NCBI GenBank assembly: GCA_030549495.1
Contig: JAUIRK010000511.1
Span: 1,090,001 to 1,154,000 of the forward strand
From: Nectonema munidae
Lineage: Eukaryota; Nematomorpha; Nectonematoida; Nectonematidae
DNA: 64,000 nucleotides
Reading direction: 5' to 3'
Position numbers and translations under genes: made by a program. The stretch's first letter is position 1; every line of letters begins with the position of its first letter. This document shows positions 23,060-35,644 of the stretch, in pieces. The notes under the pieces were generated by a model. The model was not told the DNA's origin. It ran no database searches and was given only the letters and a program-made list of their open reading frames with translations.

Positions 23060-23383
23060 TCTCAATATTTGATTTTATCAAAGACAAAACAACACTAGCT
23101 TAATCTCAAGTTAAATATATACACCAAATTTCCACATCGGTTTATGTATTTTCGCTATTTCTTGGAATTTCATTGTTTTTATGAACAAAGCAAAAATACC
23201 GTGATGGAATATAATAGTATTAATAATACTTCGCTCAAATGATATATTTGCATTATATGCATGTTTGCATAATTAAAAAAATAGCTGCTATAAAATTGAA
23301 GAAATTTATGCTCTTTTTTTACCTACTTTTACGAAAACTTCTCACAGAAGATTGAATTCCTTCATTGGGATTTTATTTCAAGA

Positions 23384-23389
23384 AATAAA
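23384..23389 (+). terminator. candidate CTR9 polyadenylation signal
   Basis: AATAAA, 325 bp after the CTR9 stop, followed by a T-rich stretch. It is the first canonical hexamer I noticed after the stop. A second AATAAA lies near 23780. Confidence 0.4.
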
Positions 23390-23837
23390 TATTTTACATT
23401 TCATCTGCCTTTAACTAGCATACCTCGAATTCTAACTTTTCACTTGTCCTTTTAGCTATATTTTGTTTTCAACTTAAAATGTCAATTAAAAATATTACAC
23501 TCAAACTTTAAAATTACGCCTCAAAAAACGTTAATTATGGGAAAATATTTGCGTAAAAGTAAAACAATGTTTTGTATCTCTTGAAAAAGAATTCTTTTCA
23601 TTTCTTATTGTAAAAGATTATTATTATTTATAGCTTTTTAGTTTCTTCAAATCTTTTTATGCAAAAATTTACATCTGCATAAAAGAAGGAAGCCACGTGA
23701 TCGCTAATCACTAAGTGAATAATTCACTTTTAAAGAGATTGCATATCTTAGCGTCTAAAACGATGACCTGTAAAGAATGAATAAAAACTTTTTGACGCGA
23801 TGTGTATTTTTAAACTTGCTTTTTCAAGTTGAAGTCT

Positions 23838-23925
23838 ATGAGTTATTAGTTCTAGAATACTGAATTTGGAAGAGTATAGGAACAGAACAACGTTTAAAAG
23901 CAAAACAACATGTTTGACTTGAATA
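23838..23925 (+). repeat. dispersed repeat, copy 2 of 2
   Basis: Partner of 18950-19033. The pair brackets the last exons of CTR9. Confidence 0.6.
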
Positions 23926-24689
23926 AAAAATGATTTTAGATAATGGAATCATAGTGGTGCTCCATCATTTTGCTACTCCGACTCGCCTCATTTATTATTT
24001 ATATAATTATGTGACTTTGACTTTAAAAAATTTATAATTATGCAGCAGCAAATTTTCTTTTTCAAATATTATAAATCTAAAACTTAAAATTATGTAAAAT
24101 TGCTTTAGAAACTTTATTTTAAATTACTAACTAATTTACAATGTATAACTAATTAAAAATCTTACACGCTTGCAATTTATGATTGAACGCAAAATATTTG
24201 ATTTATTTTCTTCAACGTATTTTATTTAAATCTTGTTTTATTGGTTTGTACTTCCAGGTTAGTGTCTTTCTTGTATTGTCTTGAAAAAGATTTTCTAATT
24301 ATTGCCTCTATATCCTTTTTATCAAAGCCAAAGCTGAAAAATTGAATTTATGCTAGATTATTTTTTCAAAAGTTTTTGGGTTTTTCCTCATAAACTGAGC
24401 TAGGGGTAAAAAAGTCATTCTTTAGTTTTATTGAATTTTTCATCTTTTTTCTCCTTTTTCCGGAATCACAACGTTAAACCAAAATGATAAGGATTTTTTA
24501 TGTTGCGTCTTTCCATTGTTGAGCACTAAAGAGAGAGTGTATGAAATTATTTGTTAATCTAACAATTAAGAATAAAACTATTTTTTAAATCAGAGTCACA
24601 ATAACTATCACGACTCCATAACTCTAATCATATTACGCTGTTCCTTATATCACGATATTTGCTATAGCCCAACTTTGAAGTTGTCCTCC
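23926..24689. other. AT-rich intergenic sequence
   Basis: No open frame, repeat partner or RNA gene seen. Confidence 0.5.
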
Positions 24690-25520
24690 AAAAAGTATGT
24701 AATACAAATTTTTTTTAATTTTAATTGGAAAATAAAGCAAACAAATAGTCTTTAGAATTCTGGTCCTCAAAGGGATAATAAATCATCATTTTTCAAACAT
24801 GGTGTAGCATCAAAACATACCTCTATATGCAATAGTTTATGCGGAAAATATCCTTGAAGCCAATCAGCATATAAACCTGGTTTCTTGATGGATAGTAGGA
24901 AACCTTTCGTCGGAAGCATTGTTGAATCAACTTCTTAGTGCATAACGATGTGGTAGTAGAAAACGCCAACAGATTATTGATCTATCGTCTTTTTGATTTT
25001 TGATTTCTTCCGAGTTTCTTGGAACTCCGCCCTTTGGATTCTAAAGTTACGTCGTAAAATATGGATACTTCTTTCTTAATTTCTTTGTTATGCCATTTGG
25101 AGAAGGGAAAGACTTTGGTACTTTGGAAAAAGTCTTAGTTCCTATCGTTCTCATAGTTGAAATAAACTCTAACCCTGGAGCACGAGAATTTTTAAGGCTA
25201 ATCGCCTGCTCTCTTTTTCAATGAAATTTTATATATTTAAAGCAAACGATTTTCATTTCTTCTGACACAGGTGTTACGCTGATGCTCAAATGGTTAAGTG
25301 TGCTATCTTTATAAGATTTAACACCTTTCATGACGGACACAGTTCAACTAAATTTGTGTGTTTAGCTCTTTCAAGTAGGTTCTTTTGCAACCATGCAAAG
25401 CAGTCTTTTTAATGTGGATTTTTCTTCTTTCCTTACATATAGTTCCTCTTGAATAACTTCTTTCTGTTGTTCTCTTTAATCGCACTCTCTATTAAATTTT
25501 CGTAGTCCATTACGTTGAAC
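24690..25520 (-). other. decayed minus-strand coding sequence, family unknown
   Basis: Read on the minus strand, open pieces such as MDYENLIESAIKENNRKKLF (about 25512-25453) and KGFLLSIKKPGLYADWLQGY (about 24916-24857) occur, with stops between them. It abuts the piggyBac-like terminus at 25537. It could be part of another old transposon. I do not recognise it. Confidence 0.25.
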
Positions 25521-25536
25521 ACTCTACTACTTCGCT

Positions 25537-27660
25537 TTAACCCTTTAAAGCCCGATAAAAAATTTTTAATGCCGTTTACATAAATTTTTTTTACAAATGC
25601 ACGCATATGATCAAGCGATAAAAATTAAAAGAAACGTTTACTATAAATGCATATAAAAGGATTTCACATTATCGAGATTTTATTTTATTTATTTTCTGAT
25701 TTTTGCCGGAATAAATTTACTGAAAGCCACACCGAATTTTCTTTTTCCAAAATTTCGGACTTGGAAACCCTTCCAAGTATTCCACAATCTGAATAATTTT
25801 AGTTAATTTTTAACGTTAGCTTCGTGTTAATTTTTGTCTTCTACATTTTTCCCCTCTCGTTTGGACTATTAATTTTAGTGGACGCTCTTTCAACTAACTT
25901 AACATGTACATTTTGTTGAAAATTACTCTACGAGGTTTTCTAATTAAAATTTTTATTTTATTATAATTGTGGTGTGAACATTGCGAGCGAATATTTGGTT
26001 TCTTTTCTAATTTTAGTTTACTCCAAGTTTTTTCTCGTTGTATTCTGATTCTTTGTTGACTAATTTGAATGCTATTTTGAGGGGGAAAAAGTGTAAAAAA
26101 ATTTTAATTTTTTTTATACCTTTTTTGATGAATAAAGGCTTTTCCTTTTCTACCAATTTTACATGGATACTATTAAAGTATATTTATTACAGTATATTAA
26201 TTAGTATATTTATTTTTTATGACAAAATGGGCATCTTTTGTTGCACTATCGCTGGATTCATCATTTTCGCTATCAAATCGAACATCATTGCTTACTCTTA
26301 GCTGTATTTTTGGATGAAATTTGTTTTGATTCTTTAGAGGTCTATACTTAAAGAAAGTAACTTGAATAATTTCTCTGATCAAAGTTAATTGATCAAATTG
26401 AAAATCTCGATAAGTTTTAGTTTTGAAGAGTTCTAACAATTTTGAGAGTAAGAAATCGTTAAGTAGAAAATGAATACATGCCACTACCATTTTTTAACCT
26501 TATTGAAAGCCAATATAAACGAATATTTTGATTTGCCTTGTATACACCACCCATGTATCTGGTATATTGATTAATTACAAAATCTTGATAAATTGTTACT
26601 AGGATAAATTGCCAATTTAGTTGATGCCAAGTACACAACACTACTATCCTTTCATCAAAAATTTATTCCACTGCCCTTTTCTTCCATATCAAAAGATTCT
26701 CTTTCTTTTTTTGAAGAAAAATGACTATCGAAAATTATATCAGCTCTACACTAGAAGCACATGTTTTCATATTTTAGTTTTTCTAATGAGCGAATTGATG
26801 TAAAATAATTGTCGAAAAAAGTTTAGGTTTGGCTACAGAAATCTTTGAAACAAAGTTGAAGACAATAGACCTTCCAAAATGAAATTTTTTATCAATAGCT
26901 CTACTTTTTAAGATAATCATTTGCTTGAAGAATATAACCAGAAGTTGATCCATTGTCCAAGCTTTAAAACCCCATTTAATGGCTTTCACTGAAAACATTT
27001 TTTGAAGAATGTAGTGAATCATAGATTCATCTATTGAAATTTTGTTTTCCCCAGTATTATATTTCAATTATTTTTCATTAAATAAATCAATAATTGATTG
27101 AACCTTTGAAAATTTACTTGATTTATCCACTAAATGAAAGTATTCAAAATTTCTTCATATTTATTTATAGAAAAAGTTTTAACTTCATACTCAGTACTTT
27201 AAATAAACGCTTTATTTGGTAAAGTTATGTTGATAAATAAGAATCGTCTGAATTTTTTTTATCAGAACCTCAATATAAATAAATAAATTATATTCTTTTC
27301 ATATTTAATAATTTTTCAGAAATACTAAAATCAGTGGTGATGATTATAAAAATTAGTAGGATAAATTTTGAGAAATATAAAAAAAGTTTTAGTTGTCGGT
27401 AAATCTTATATAGCTGAACAAATGGTAAGGATTGCCACACTCGTGAATCGAACCCAGACCAACTGAAATTTATTACTAAAGTAATATCTAAATAAATACT
27501 TAAATCTATGGAGTATAAATAATTTTAAAAAATAGTAAAATAATCTTTGATAAATCCAAAGTTTGAGATGATATTTTACCAAAATTTTAATATCTTTTAG
27601 ATGTTTTCCTTTGAGTTTAAAATTATTTAAAAAATTAGCTACTAACAATCCCTGGATCAA
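25537..27660 (-). mobile_element. piggyBac-type transposon copy 1, decayed
   Basis: The left end TTAACCCTTTAAAGCCCGA at 25537 has the TTAA target and CCC start of piggyBac elements. Minus-strand frames carry SIDESMIHYILQKMFSVKAI with KWGFKAW (27067-26783), the DESM...KW/RFGFK block of piggyBac transposases, then RYMGGVYKANQNIRLYW (26570-26500), equal to the usual YMGGVDxxDQxxxxYR. Frame breaks and a lost Asp (GGVY instead of GGVD) show that it is dead. The right end was not found; 27660 is the end of the last open piece. Confidence 0.75.
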
Positions 27661-29007
27661 AAGGTAGAAAGATCAAGTACTAATTCTATTCATCTTGCAC
27701 GCTTATTAAAGGGACGATCATATGAAAGGAGTGATAAATGATGGTTCATATATGATTAGAATAAACAAACTTTAGCACTTTGTGAAAGTTAGTTAAGGTG
27801 GAAAACATACTCTGATTTCATTTTTTAAGATAAATTTCTATTTCCTATCACTAAAAATTAAAAATATTCCATGGGTTATGCAAGATGAATCATGAGAAGT
27901 TTTTTTTTAATATTAGAATTACTTCATGAGGATTCCTTATCTTATTTATAAAGGAAAGTAGAAAAAAGTTATATTGAAATAATATAATGTTCTTTTATTA
28001 ATAGAAGTGTGTAATATTGTACCATAATTTTGTATATTGTTTCATTTTCATTTATTTAACTTCTGTTTTCTATAATTCATTTATTGTAATGCAAAAATGT
28101 ATTTTCTTTGTCAAAGTATGTCTGTTATAAACATCTAAATACGAATATTAAAAACGGAGCTAGAGTGGATAAAGAGCATATGCACTTAAAAATTATTCAA
28201 GATTTATATCCCATATATGCCAACTCTACTGATTTAGTCGGTAGTTTAACGACTTCTATGTGCTAACGACTACACTTCAAATAGTGTCAGATTAAGAGTT
28301 TTGTCCTATGCCGTAATAATATCGCACATTGAAAATAAAATTTTTATGCAAAATCAGTTCATTTATTATAAATGATACTTTTCTGTTTGGAAGAACTCTA
28401 GTTAGGGTTATGAAAAGTACGCTATGCTCAATTGTGGCATACAAGAATAGAATAGAATAGAATTTATTGAACAAAAAAAGGGTATATTTGGATTTAAAAA
28501 AAAAAAAAAAAAAAAAAAAAGGAAAAAAAAAAAAAAAAAAAAAAAAAAAATTAAACATTTTTTTGTTTATTCTTTGCTATTGATGAATTTATTTTTCCCC
28601 TCTGAAACTCTTTTGAAATATATAAATCTATACATTTTGTTATAGTTCCAGTCCCATTATAATCAGTTTACCCCCTCCTCTTGATCAGTTTTGCCTTCCC
28701 CTGCCTTATATTTGAACTCCATCGATGCGGCTAATTTAAACAATCAGGTCTTTTATTCTAGAAATCAAATATATATCATCTTTATACGTTTTATTTAATG
28801 TTTTAGTTTTTTTTTAATCATGATTACTTTAAATAGTTGGCAATATTTTCACACTTTCCTTAAAATTTTTGTTAATTACAAATAATTTCATTTTCATTTA
28901 ATTTATAGCGTATAACTTAAGGAATGGAATAGCTAATTTATATAAATTTAAGGTTTCTAGCATATTTTCTTACAAAAACTTTAAACCTGAATTTCTATAT
29001 AAAAGGG
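27661..29007. other. AT-rich intergenic sequence with poly(A) tract
   Basis: Holds a (GAATA)n patch at about 28445-28462 and a 55 bp A-tract interrupted by GG (28496-28550). A stretch at about 28590-28665 (AGTTCCAGTCCCATTATAATCA) repeats one at 18075-18155. No gene seen. Confidence 0.5.
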
Positions 29008-29009
29008 CC

Positions 29010-30117
29010 TTAAATCTATGGTTATATACCTGTCAATTAATAAACCCATATCCTAAACATAACAACTTATTTTACTAATTGAATATGTGTGTAGATAGAA
29101 TATGAAGATTATAGATGACTCTTTGTTTTTCTATCTTAAAATTTTAAAATTTAATTTTAAGTAACAATGCATTTCAGTGCAGAGTAATTAATCCACCTAA
29201 CCAATTCATTTGATATAAAACATGCTTGTTGAAAATTAGTCAGATAGGTGGCTGAGAAAAAATACCTATCAAATATTGAATCGGATACTGGGATGTCAAA
29301 TCATCTACTGTCGTATAAATAAATCAGGTCTGACTTTATTACTAATGAGTCTTCTAATACAAACGTTTTCATATGGTATAAATCCTTCACTTGGTTTATA
29401 GTATGGAGTATCTAGCGATAGACTATACAGATAAACTGTGACCTTCAATTTTAATAACTGGTAAATGGCAAAAAAAGGGACAAATTCTTAATTATATTCG
29501 ATGAGTAATGATCTATCATATATCAATCATTTTATTCTTTTCTTCAGCCTGTGGTCCAAAACTTTATAAAAATTTTATCTCTCTATAATCTTTTAACAGT
29601 TCGGTGTATCATTTAAAAAAATAAATCATCATAAAAACTACTTAACCATTGAATTGTTTATTCAAAAATTGTCTGAATAAACTGATCAATGTCAATAGGA
29701 TGCCCAGCTTTCTAGTCCTCAGTGACTTACAAGCTGTGTAAATCAATCAATTAATGGGATATATGTATCTGCTTTGTCTAAACCAGTTTGTCTAAGTTTG
29801 GCTATGTTTTGTCCAATGCACCTCTTATATTATCACTCATTTCCTATCTGTTTCGGGAGGCATGTAGCAATGGAAAATACTAATAAGAAGTGGATCTTAG
29901 GTAAGATTTGCTATACGGTGTTTTATGTCCTCCAGGACATCTTCATTAATCAAAATTTATTTTCATTAACAAATATGTTAAAAAATCAAGTAAAATTTTT
30001 CTTATCTAAAAATGACATAATTCCAGTTTCATTTCAATAGCTCCCTTTGCCTTTCAGCGCTAGGTTAAAGGAATTCATAGATTAAAATATGCTCACTAAA
30101 CATGATAGGAATATACG
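29010..30117 (+). repeat. unclassified 1.1 kb dispersed repeat, copy A
   Basis: Blocks along its whole length match 40715-41809 in the same order and strand, for example TTATTCAAAAATTGTCT, TTATCTAAGTTTGGCT-like text, TTCCAGGA-ATCTTCATTA and GGAATTCATAGATT. An open frame at 29774-30040 overlaps the better-conserved part, but its product is not recognised. No terminal repeats or target duplication were found. Confidence 0.6.
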
Positions 30118-30439
30118 AAAACGGACATCAGAAAATTTCACATACATGTTTAGTTCGCTTTGCTGAAATTGGTGGATTTCTTTTCATAGTAACGCTTTTA
30201 TACTTTTCCTTTCAAACGTCACCTCATGTTTGAGCTCAGCAAGGGTTTTTCAAATTCAAAATCATTTTCTTTAAATGTATCTGAAAACAAAGAAAATTTG
30301 AAGGTATTTGCTTTAATTAAATAAACTAATTTAAATCATTTATAACATTTTTCAGCACATAATGTGTGGTTTTCAAAATTGAGGGTTCGCTCTTGATTAC
30401 AACTACACCTGGAGATTTTTGCTTAATTAAAGTCTAAAA

Positions 30440-31530
30440 ACTAGAACAAGAAGAAATTGCTAGAGCACGGTCAGTACACATAGAGCACGATCAGTCAGTG
30501 GATGATCTGTCTTAATACCATGTGCTGTAAAAAATTATCCGTCTTTCAAATATTTTTTTGCAGTTGTTTTACTATTAAGAGTTTGACAAAAATAAAAAAT
30601 TATCTATCTGGTACTGGTCATATACATATTCTACGTAAGCGCAAGGCTGAGTTAAGTTTGTAGCATCCATTGTTTCATCAACCTGAATTTCAAAAATGTT
30701 GAAAATCGAATTTTGAATCAATTAAATCGTCATCAGACATCTTTCCTATTAGCCTTCTAAAATGATCTTTTCACAGAAAGATATGCTACAATTTTATAAG
30801 TTCTGAACTTATTAGTTCATTCAATATATCTTGCAGCAACTAATATCAACGGTTCTCCTATGCTATGAGACTTTTTGATAGCATCGATTTTTTTGAAACT
30901 TTATAGAAGGCTTTCAAGCCCAGCTAATTAATTTACAAAAACATTCCTGTGTTTAAACCTGGATTTATGCAATCGTTTATCTTGACGTTTAAAATAGTCA
31001 ATAATTTTTGTTGCAAGTTTCAATTAGCAGACTTTAGATAAATAGATACTAACACTTCAGAACACAAAAGACATTAAGGTTCCTCTTGCCCACCCAGACA
31101 TTAGTAGAGTAAAACAAAATTTAAGTATGAGTCGCCATATTTAATTTTTAAGCCATTAAAAAATGCATATCTATATCTATAAATTTAGGTCTGAAAAGCA
31201 ATAAAAGAATATAAATATCAAATAACTATATTAATATTCTTTAAAATTTTCTACTTATTTGTAAAAAATCCCCAAAGAACTAATATGGATGCAATTTGTT
31301 GCACTTAAATGATCCACTCTGTGGCACCTTGTCTGTCCCCTTGCAACTACTTCTCAATCGCGTAGGACACCACGAACTCCAGTTTGAAAACCACTAAGCT
31401 AGAAGCTAGTGATCGAATCTGAATTACAGACAAGGTAATTTGACTTGGTAAAATTAGTATAGTTATGGTGAGATTGAGAGCTTACAGTGCAAGTATAATA
31501 CCGGATAAAAATCGCTGTGTGTTCATTGGA
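30440..31530 (-). mobile_element. hAT transposon remnant (ZBED5-like), copy on minus strand
   Basis: The minus strand reads IQVDETMDATNLTQPCAYVE then YVYDQYQIDNFLF (about 30690-30590), corresponding to the LQLDESTD...LLxFVRYV...EEFLF region of ZBED5/Charlie hAT transposases. It is preceded by pieces equal to KLKHIFLSNDTVRRLIGEMS of the 46.9 kb copy. The segment 31300-31530 is the reverse complement of 46430-46640. Several breaks; non-functional. Confidence 0.65.
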
Positions 31531-31539
31531 GATAAATTC

Positions 31540-33704
31540 TTTTTTAATAAATTTTATAAATTAAAAAAAAAGTTCGCTCTTTCCCAAAAATTTGAGGATG
31601 TGGACCTCTGATATACATCTGAGCTACTTTTAGTAGTCTCTTTCCAATTTATTATTGTATGCAGTCGTGAATTACTATGGAGTTGATCTTTAGTTAAAAT
31701 CTAATATTTTCATTGGTTGTGTGATATAATTATAAACTAATACAATAAATCTTTTCTTTAAATACTTATTTTTCTGATACACAAAAAAAAGCTATAAATA
31801 ATATAGCTGAAATAAATTATAAATAATTTAATATCTTATGGGTAAAAGGTTTATTTGCACAGGGTTATTTTAGATTTTTTTAATTTTTTTTTTATAATAG
31901 TTTCTTTATTTTTGGTTACATTATTTTGATGGCTATTACTTAATGGTAAGTTTAAATTTTTTCCGTCATGCAATTTGTTATAAATTTCAATTAATCGTAT
32001 TTGTTAAATTAAAATTATATTTAGAAATAATTTGTTTATTACACTTTTTTATTATAATTAATGAGATTCTTAAGTTCATAAAAATATTTTATTTTTACAT
32101 TATTTATAATATATCAATAAGACATTTAAATATTTTAGATATTGTTTATTAGTTTATATTTTTAAAATATGTTTCACATTTTTAAGTTTTTTTTTTAAAT
32201 ATTATTTTAGCAGAAATAATCAATAATCCTAATAAATTTTATTTGTAGTGAAAACAGAGTTTTGTAATATATTTCTATTTTCATTTATTATAACTAGAGA
32301 TTGATATCTCTAAAGATCAAAAGGTTTATATAGAGTTGTAAAGAAAGCAAGGGACAAATTTCTCAAATAAAATAAATATCAACATAAATATGTAGTGCAG
32401 AATTTGATTCTTATTTTTTTGAACGGATTTGATTTTTTTTCCAAAAATTAAACGTATATTTTATCATGCCTACTATTAAAGCTAGTGAGAAAAATTTAAG
32501 CTTAATTGGGCAGACTCAATTAAAGATCCATAAATTTGAAACCTTTTTAATAATTAAACTTTGTGCTTATAATAAAATAAATGAATTTTAAATTTATTTC
32601 CATTATTTTTTTTGTTTAAGTCAATTTTAACTAATTTAAACCATAATGAGTTTTTAGTTAGTGCTTTTATTTTTTAGTTAGGCAAAGAATTTAACTGTTA
32701 TAATATCGTTTTATGAGCCCATATTTTAAAAATACCTGGTCAAAAATAGTATTGCTTATTTTTCGTAGATTGTATTAGAGGTGGCAACATACAGGTTTTA
32801 CAATGTTTTCTTACAAAAGGCATTTCTATTTTCAGAGTTAGAGAACATTATGTTTGTACACTATATTGTGCTAGAGAACATAGTGTGTCATCCTCTTTAC
32901 TTTTTTGATTATCATGAGATAGATTTCTATTTTTCAATAATCATTTTGTTATGTATATTATATCTATGATCAACTTAGGGGCCACCAATAATTTAAATAT
33001 TTTTAAAGTTATATCATTAAAAGACTTGTTTGGTTTGTGAGTAGACCTTCTATATTACTTCACTTGTTTTACTGTTGAGTTTCAGACACAAATTCTTTAA
33101 AAATAAATTAAAAAGTTATAATAAAAAACGCCTTATTTATATGAATGCCCTATTGCTCCATTGTTCCAGTCGAGCAGTTTAGGGAGGAGGGGGGGGGGGG
33201 GGTTATGAAATGAAAAAGCCACAAACTCTAATTGAAAGAGATATATATCAATATTTTTGTTTAAGCATAAAAATCAAGCTGCATTTTTTGCTATTAAATG
33301 TGTGTAACTTCCCTATAAAAGTATTGTGTGTCGAGGGATATGTATTGAGATTTTCTTATGTGGTCTTGACAGAACACTGATAGGGAATAAATTAAAAAAT
33401 TTCACATATTATATTATTCTTATTTTGAATGTAAATTTTGTTAAACACTTTTTTAAATGCAAATTTTGAGGCAGATAATTTTGGAAATTTGAAAATTGAA
33501 TTTGGACAAATGATCAAAGGGGTCCATATGAGTTTAAAGGTTGAGAACATTTTGACCCATCAATTTTTTTCATAATTGAATTTTTTCAATTTGATCAAAC
33601 TGATGATTTGATCATTTTTGGCTTTGTTTATTTTATAAAAATAAATAATTCTATGCCATTAGTATGAAAAAAAATTGTTTTTATAATAATTTTTAGTGAA
33701 TATT
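31540..33704. other. AT-rich intergenic sequence, no gene
   Basis: Very AT-rich. Contains a G-run at 33189-33203 and the weak hairpin motif near 33355-33380. Short open frames only, none recognised. Confidence 0.5.
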
Positions 33705-35644
33705 ACTAGAACGCCCATGCGGTCAAATTGACCCTTTTTTATGTACATATTATTTTTTCAAATTGATAGGTTTGCTCTGAGCAAAAAGTGTGAGTACAAT
33801 ATTGTGACATGATTAATTACTGTAATTTTTTATTTTTGATTGATTTACACATGCAGCAATTTTACATACTATACAAACATGCCTTCAGATGAGTCAAGTG
33901 GTGGTGAGATTTCTTACTCCGATTCTTCCTTTCTAGTTCAAAAAAGTTTATCTTCATCGTGTTCTTCAAGTTCTACAGAAAATAATGAAGATTCTACTTT
34001 TTATGTAAAAAGTGTAAAAAGGAAAAAAAGATTTGCTCTTGATAAATAATATGAAGCTCCTGATGGATCTATCTGGAAACTGTTAGAAAATCCTTTCTCT
34101 TCTGCAGGAAGAGCATCAATATTATCATAGATACACCAGGTCCAACGAGTCATGGAAAAAGAAGTATTGAGAAGAAATCCCTTCTTTCATTTTGGAGGCT
34201 TTTTATTGATCATTTCATGCTGAACAAGATAAAAAAGTGTACTGAATTACAAGCGTAAGATATCCATCCTGGTTGATACTTCTTGGAATATATCAATTCC
34301 AGAATTAGAAGCTTTCATAGCTATTTTATATGTACTAGTAGTAACTGGTTCGCGTGGATTAGATGTTCACTTACTTTGGTCTAAAAGGGGTTTGAACTTT
34401 TGCAAAGTCGTTCTCGTTTTTGTGAAATACAAAGATTTTTACGTTTTGATATAAAAAGCAATCGGTCTCTCCGCTTAGAAACGGATAAATTTGCAACAAT
34501 TTCTGAAATATGATATCGTTTTGTTTCAAATTGCCAAACAAATTTTATTCCTTATGGGTTTCTTTGCATCGACGAACAGCTATTTCCAAGTAAAACCAGA
34601 TGCCCTTTTACTCAGTTTATACGCTCTAAACCTGATAAGTATGGACAAAAAATGTGGCTTCTTGTTGAACGGTTTTCCATATTTGGGCCGAGAAAAAAAT
34701 TGTCAAACACGTATATATCCGAAAATGTGGTAATTAATCTTTTGAATCCTTATCTGAACAGAGGTAGAAATGTCACGTATGATAACGTTTTCACTTCTTT
34801 GAAATTGGCCAAAGATTTCACTAAATGATTTTTTTCACTGTTGGTAAGTTAAAATCATTGAAAAATCTTCGACTAGCTCTTTATCAAACAATAGCCTTTG
34901 AAAATGAAGACATAAGCTTGACAGTTTATCAAGGAAGTTAAAGTTTATCTTTTACTAAGTAGTTTACACAAAAATGTTGTTTCAAGCTCAGATACAAAAC
35001 ATATACCGAACACTGTTGATTTCACAATCAAACAAAATACGGTGTGGACGTATTAGATCAAATGGCAAGAAAATATAGTGTAAAAGCAGCTTCAAGAAGA
35101 TGGCCAGTACACACCTTTTATAATCTACTTGATCTGGCAGCAATAAACGCAACAATTCTTTATAATGAAACGTGCAAATCCAAAGTTCCAAGAAGAGATT
35201 TCATACAGAAGTTGGCAGAAGAGTTAGTTGAAGCTCATATTTCATCTTAAAATGGCAAAGATACCGCTGAAAAATACATTCAAGTGCAAGTAATGATGGA
35301 AAAAGAAAAAATTGTCAAAAAAAATCCAATTGTAAAGAAAACAAGTCAAATATACAGTGTGATAAGTGTAAAAAAATAGTATGTGGGAAGTGCATAAAGA
35401 TAAAAAAGTTTATTTGTTCAAAATGTGTATAAATTAATTTCACTTTAATTGATGTTTGATCAATAAAGTTTTTTTTCCAAATTTATACTGCTATAAAAAA
35501 ATAAACATTTATTTTTATTGTTTAAAGTTTTTACACATCTTAGATACATAAATAATATATATGATACATAATTTTTTTAAAAGGTCAATTTAACCCTAAC
35601 AGGCGTTAAAGGGTAGTCATTTTTCACGGGCGTTCTAGTGTTAA
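33705..35644 (+). mobile_element. piggyBac transposon copy 2, nearly complete length
   Basis: The left end ACTAGAACGCCC (33705-33716) is the inverted partner of GGGCGTTCTAGT ending at 35639, with a G and TTAA (35641-35644) outside it on the right. The subterminal CAAATTGACCC is mirrored as GGTCAATTT. The left TTAA has mutated (TATT). The plus strand holds an acidic, Ser-rich N-terminus (MPSDESSGGEISYSDSS, from 33880). Next come pieces with FLCIDEQLFPSKTRCPFTQF and YDNVFTSLKLA (catalytic-Asp blocks of the family), then a C-terminal cysteine-rich end. Several frame breaks; inactive. Confidence 0.85.
35330..35432 (+). pseudogene. piggyBac C-terminal cysteine-rich domain
   Basis: CKENKSNIQCDKCKKIVCGK followed by CIKIKKFICSKC and a stop: the cross-braced Cys pairs that end piggyBac transposases and help bind the terminal repeats. 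Of the copies in the window, this one keeps this domain best. The reading frame is separated by breaks from the upstream catalytic part. Confidence 0.75.

Noticed and set aside
28292-28558. An 88-residue minus-strand protein with a poly-Phe start
   Set aside because: It is the translation of the long A-tract on the other strand.
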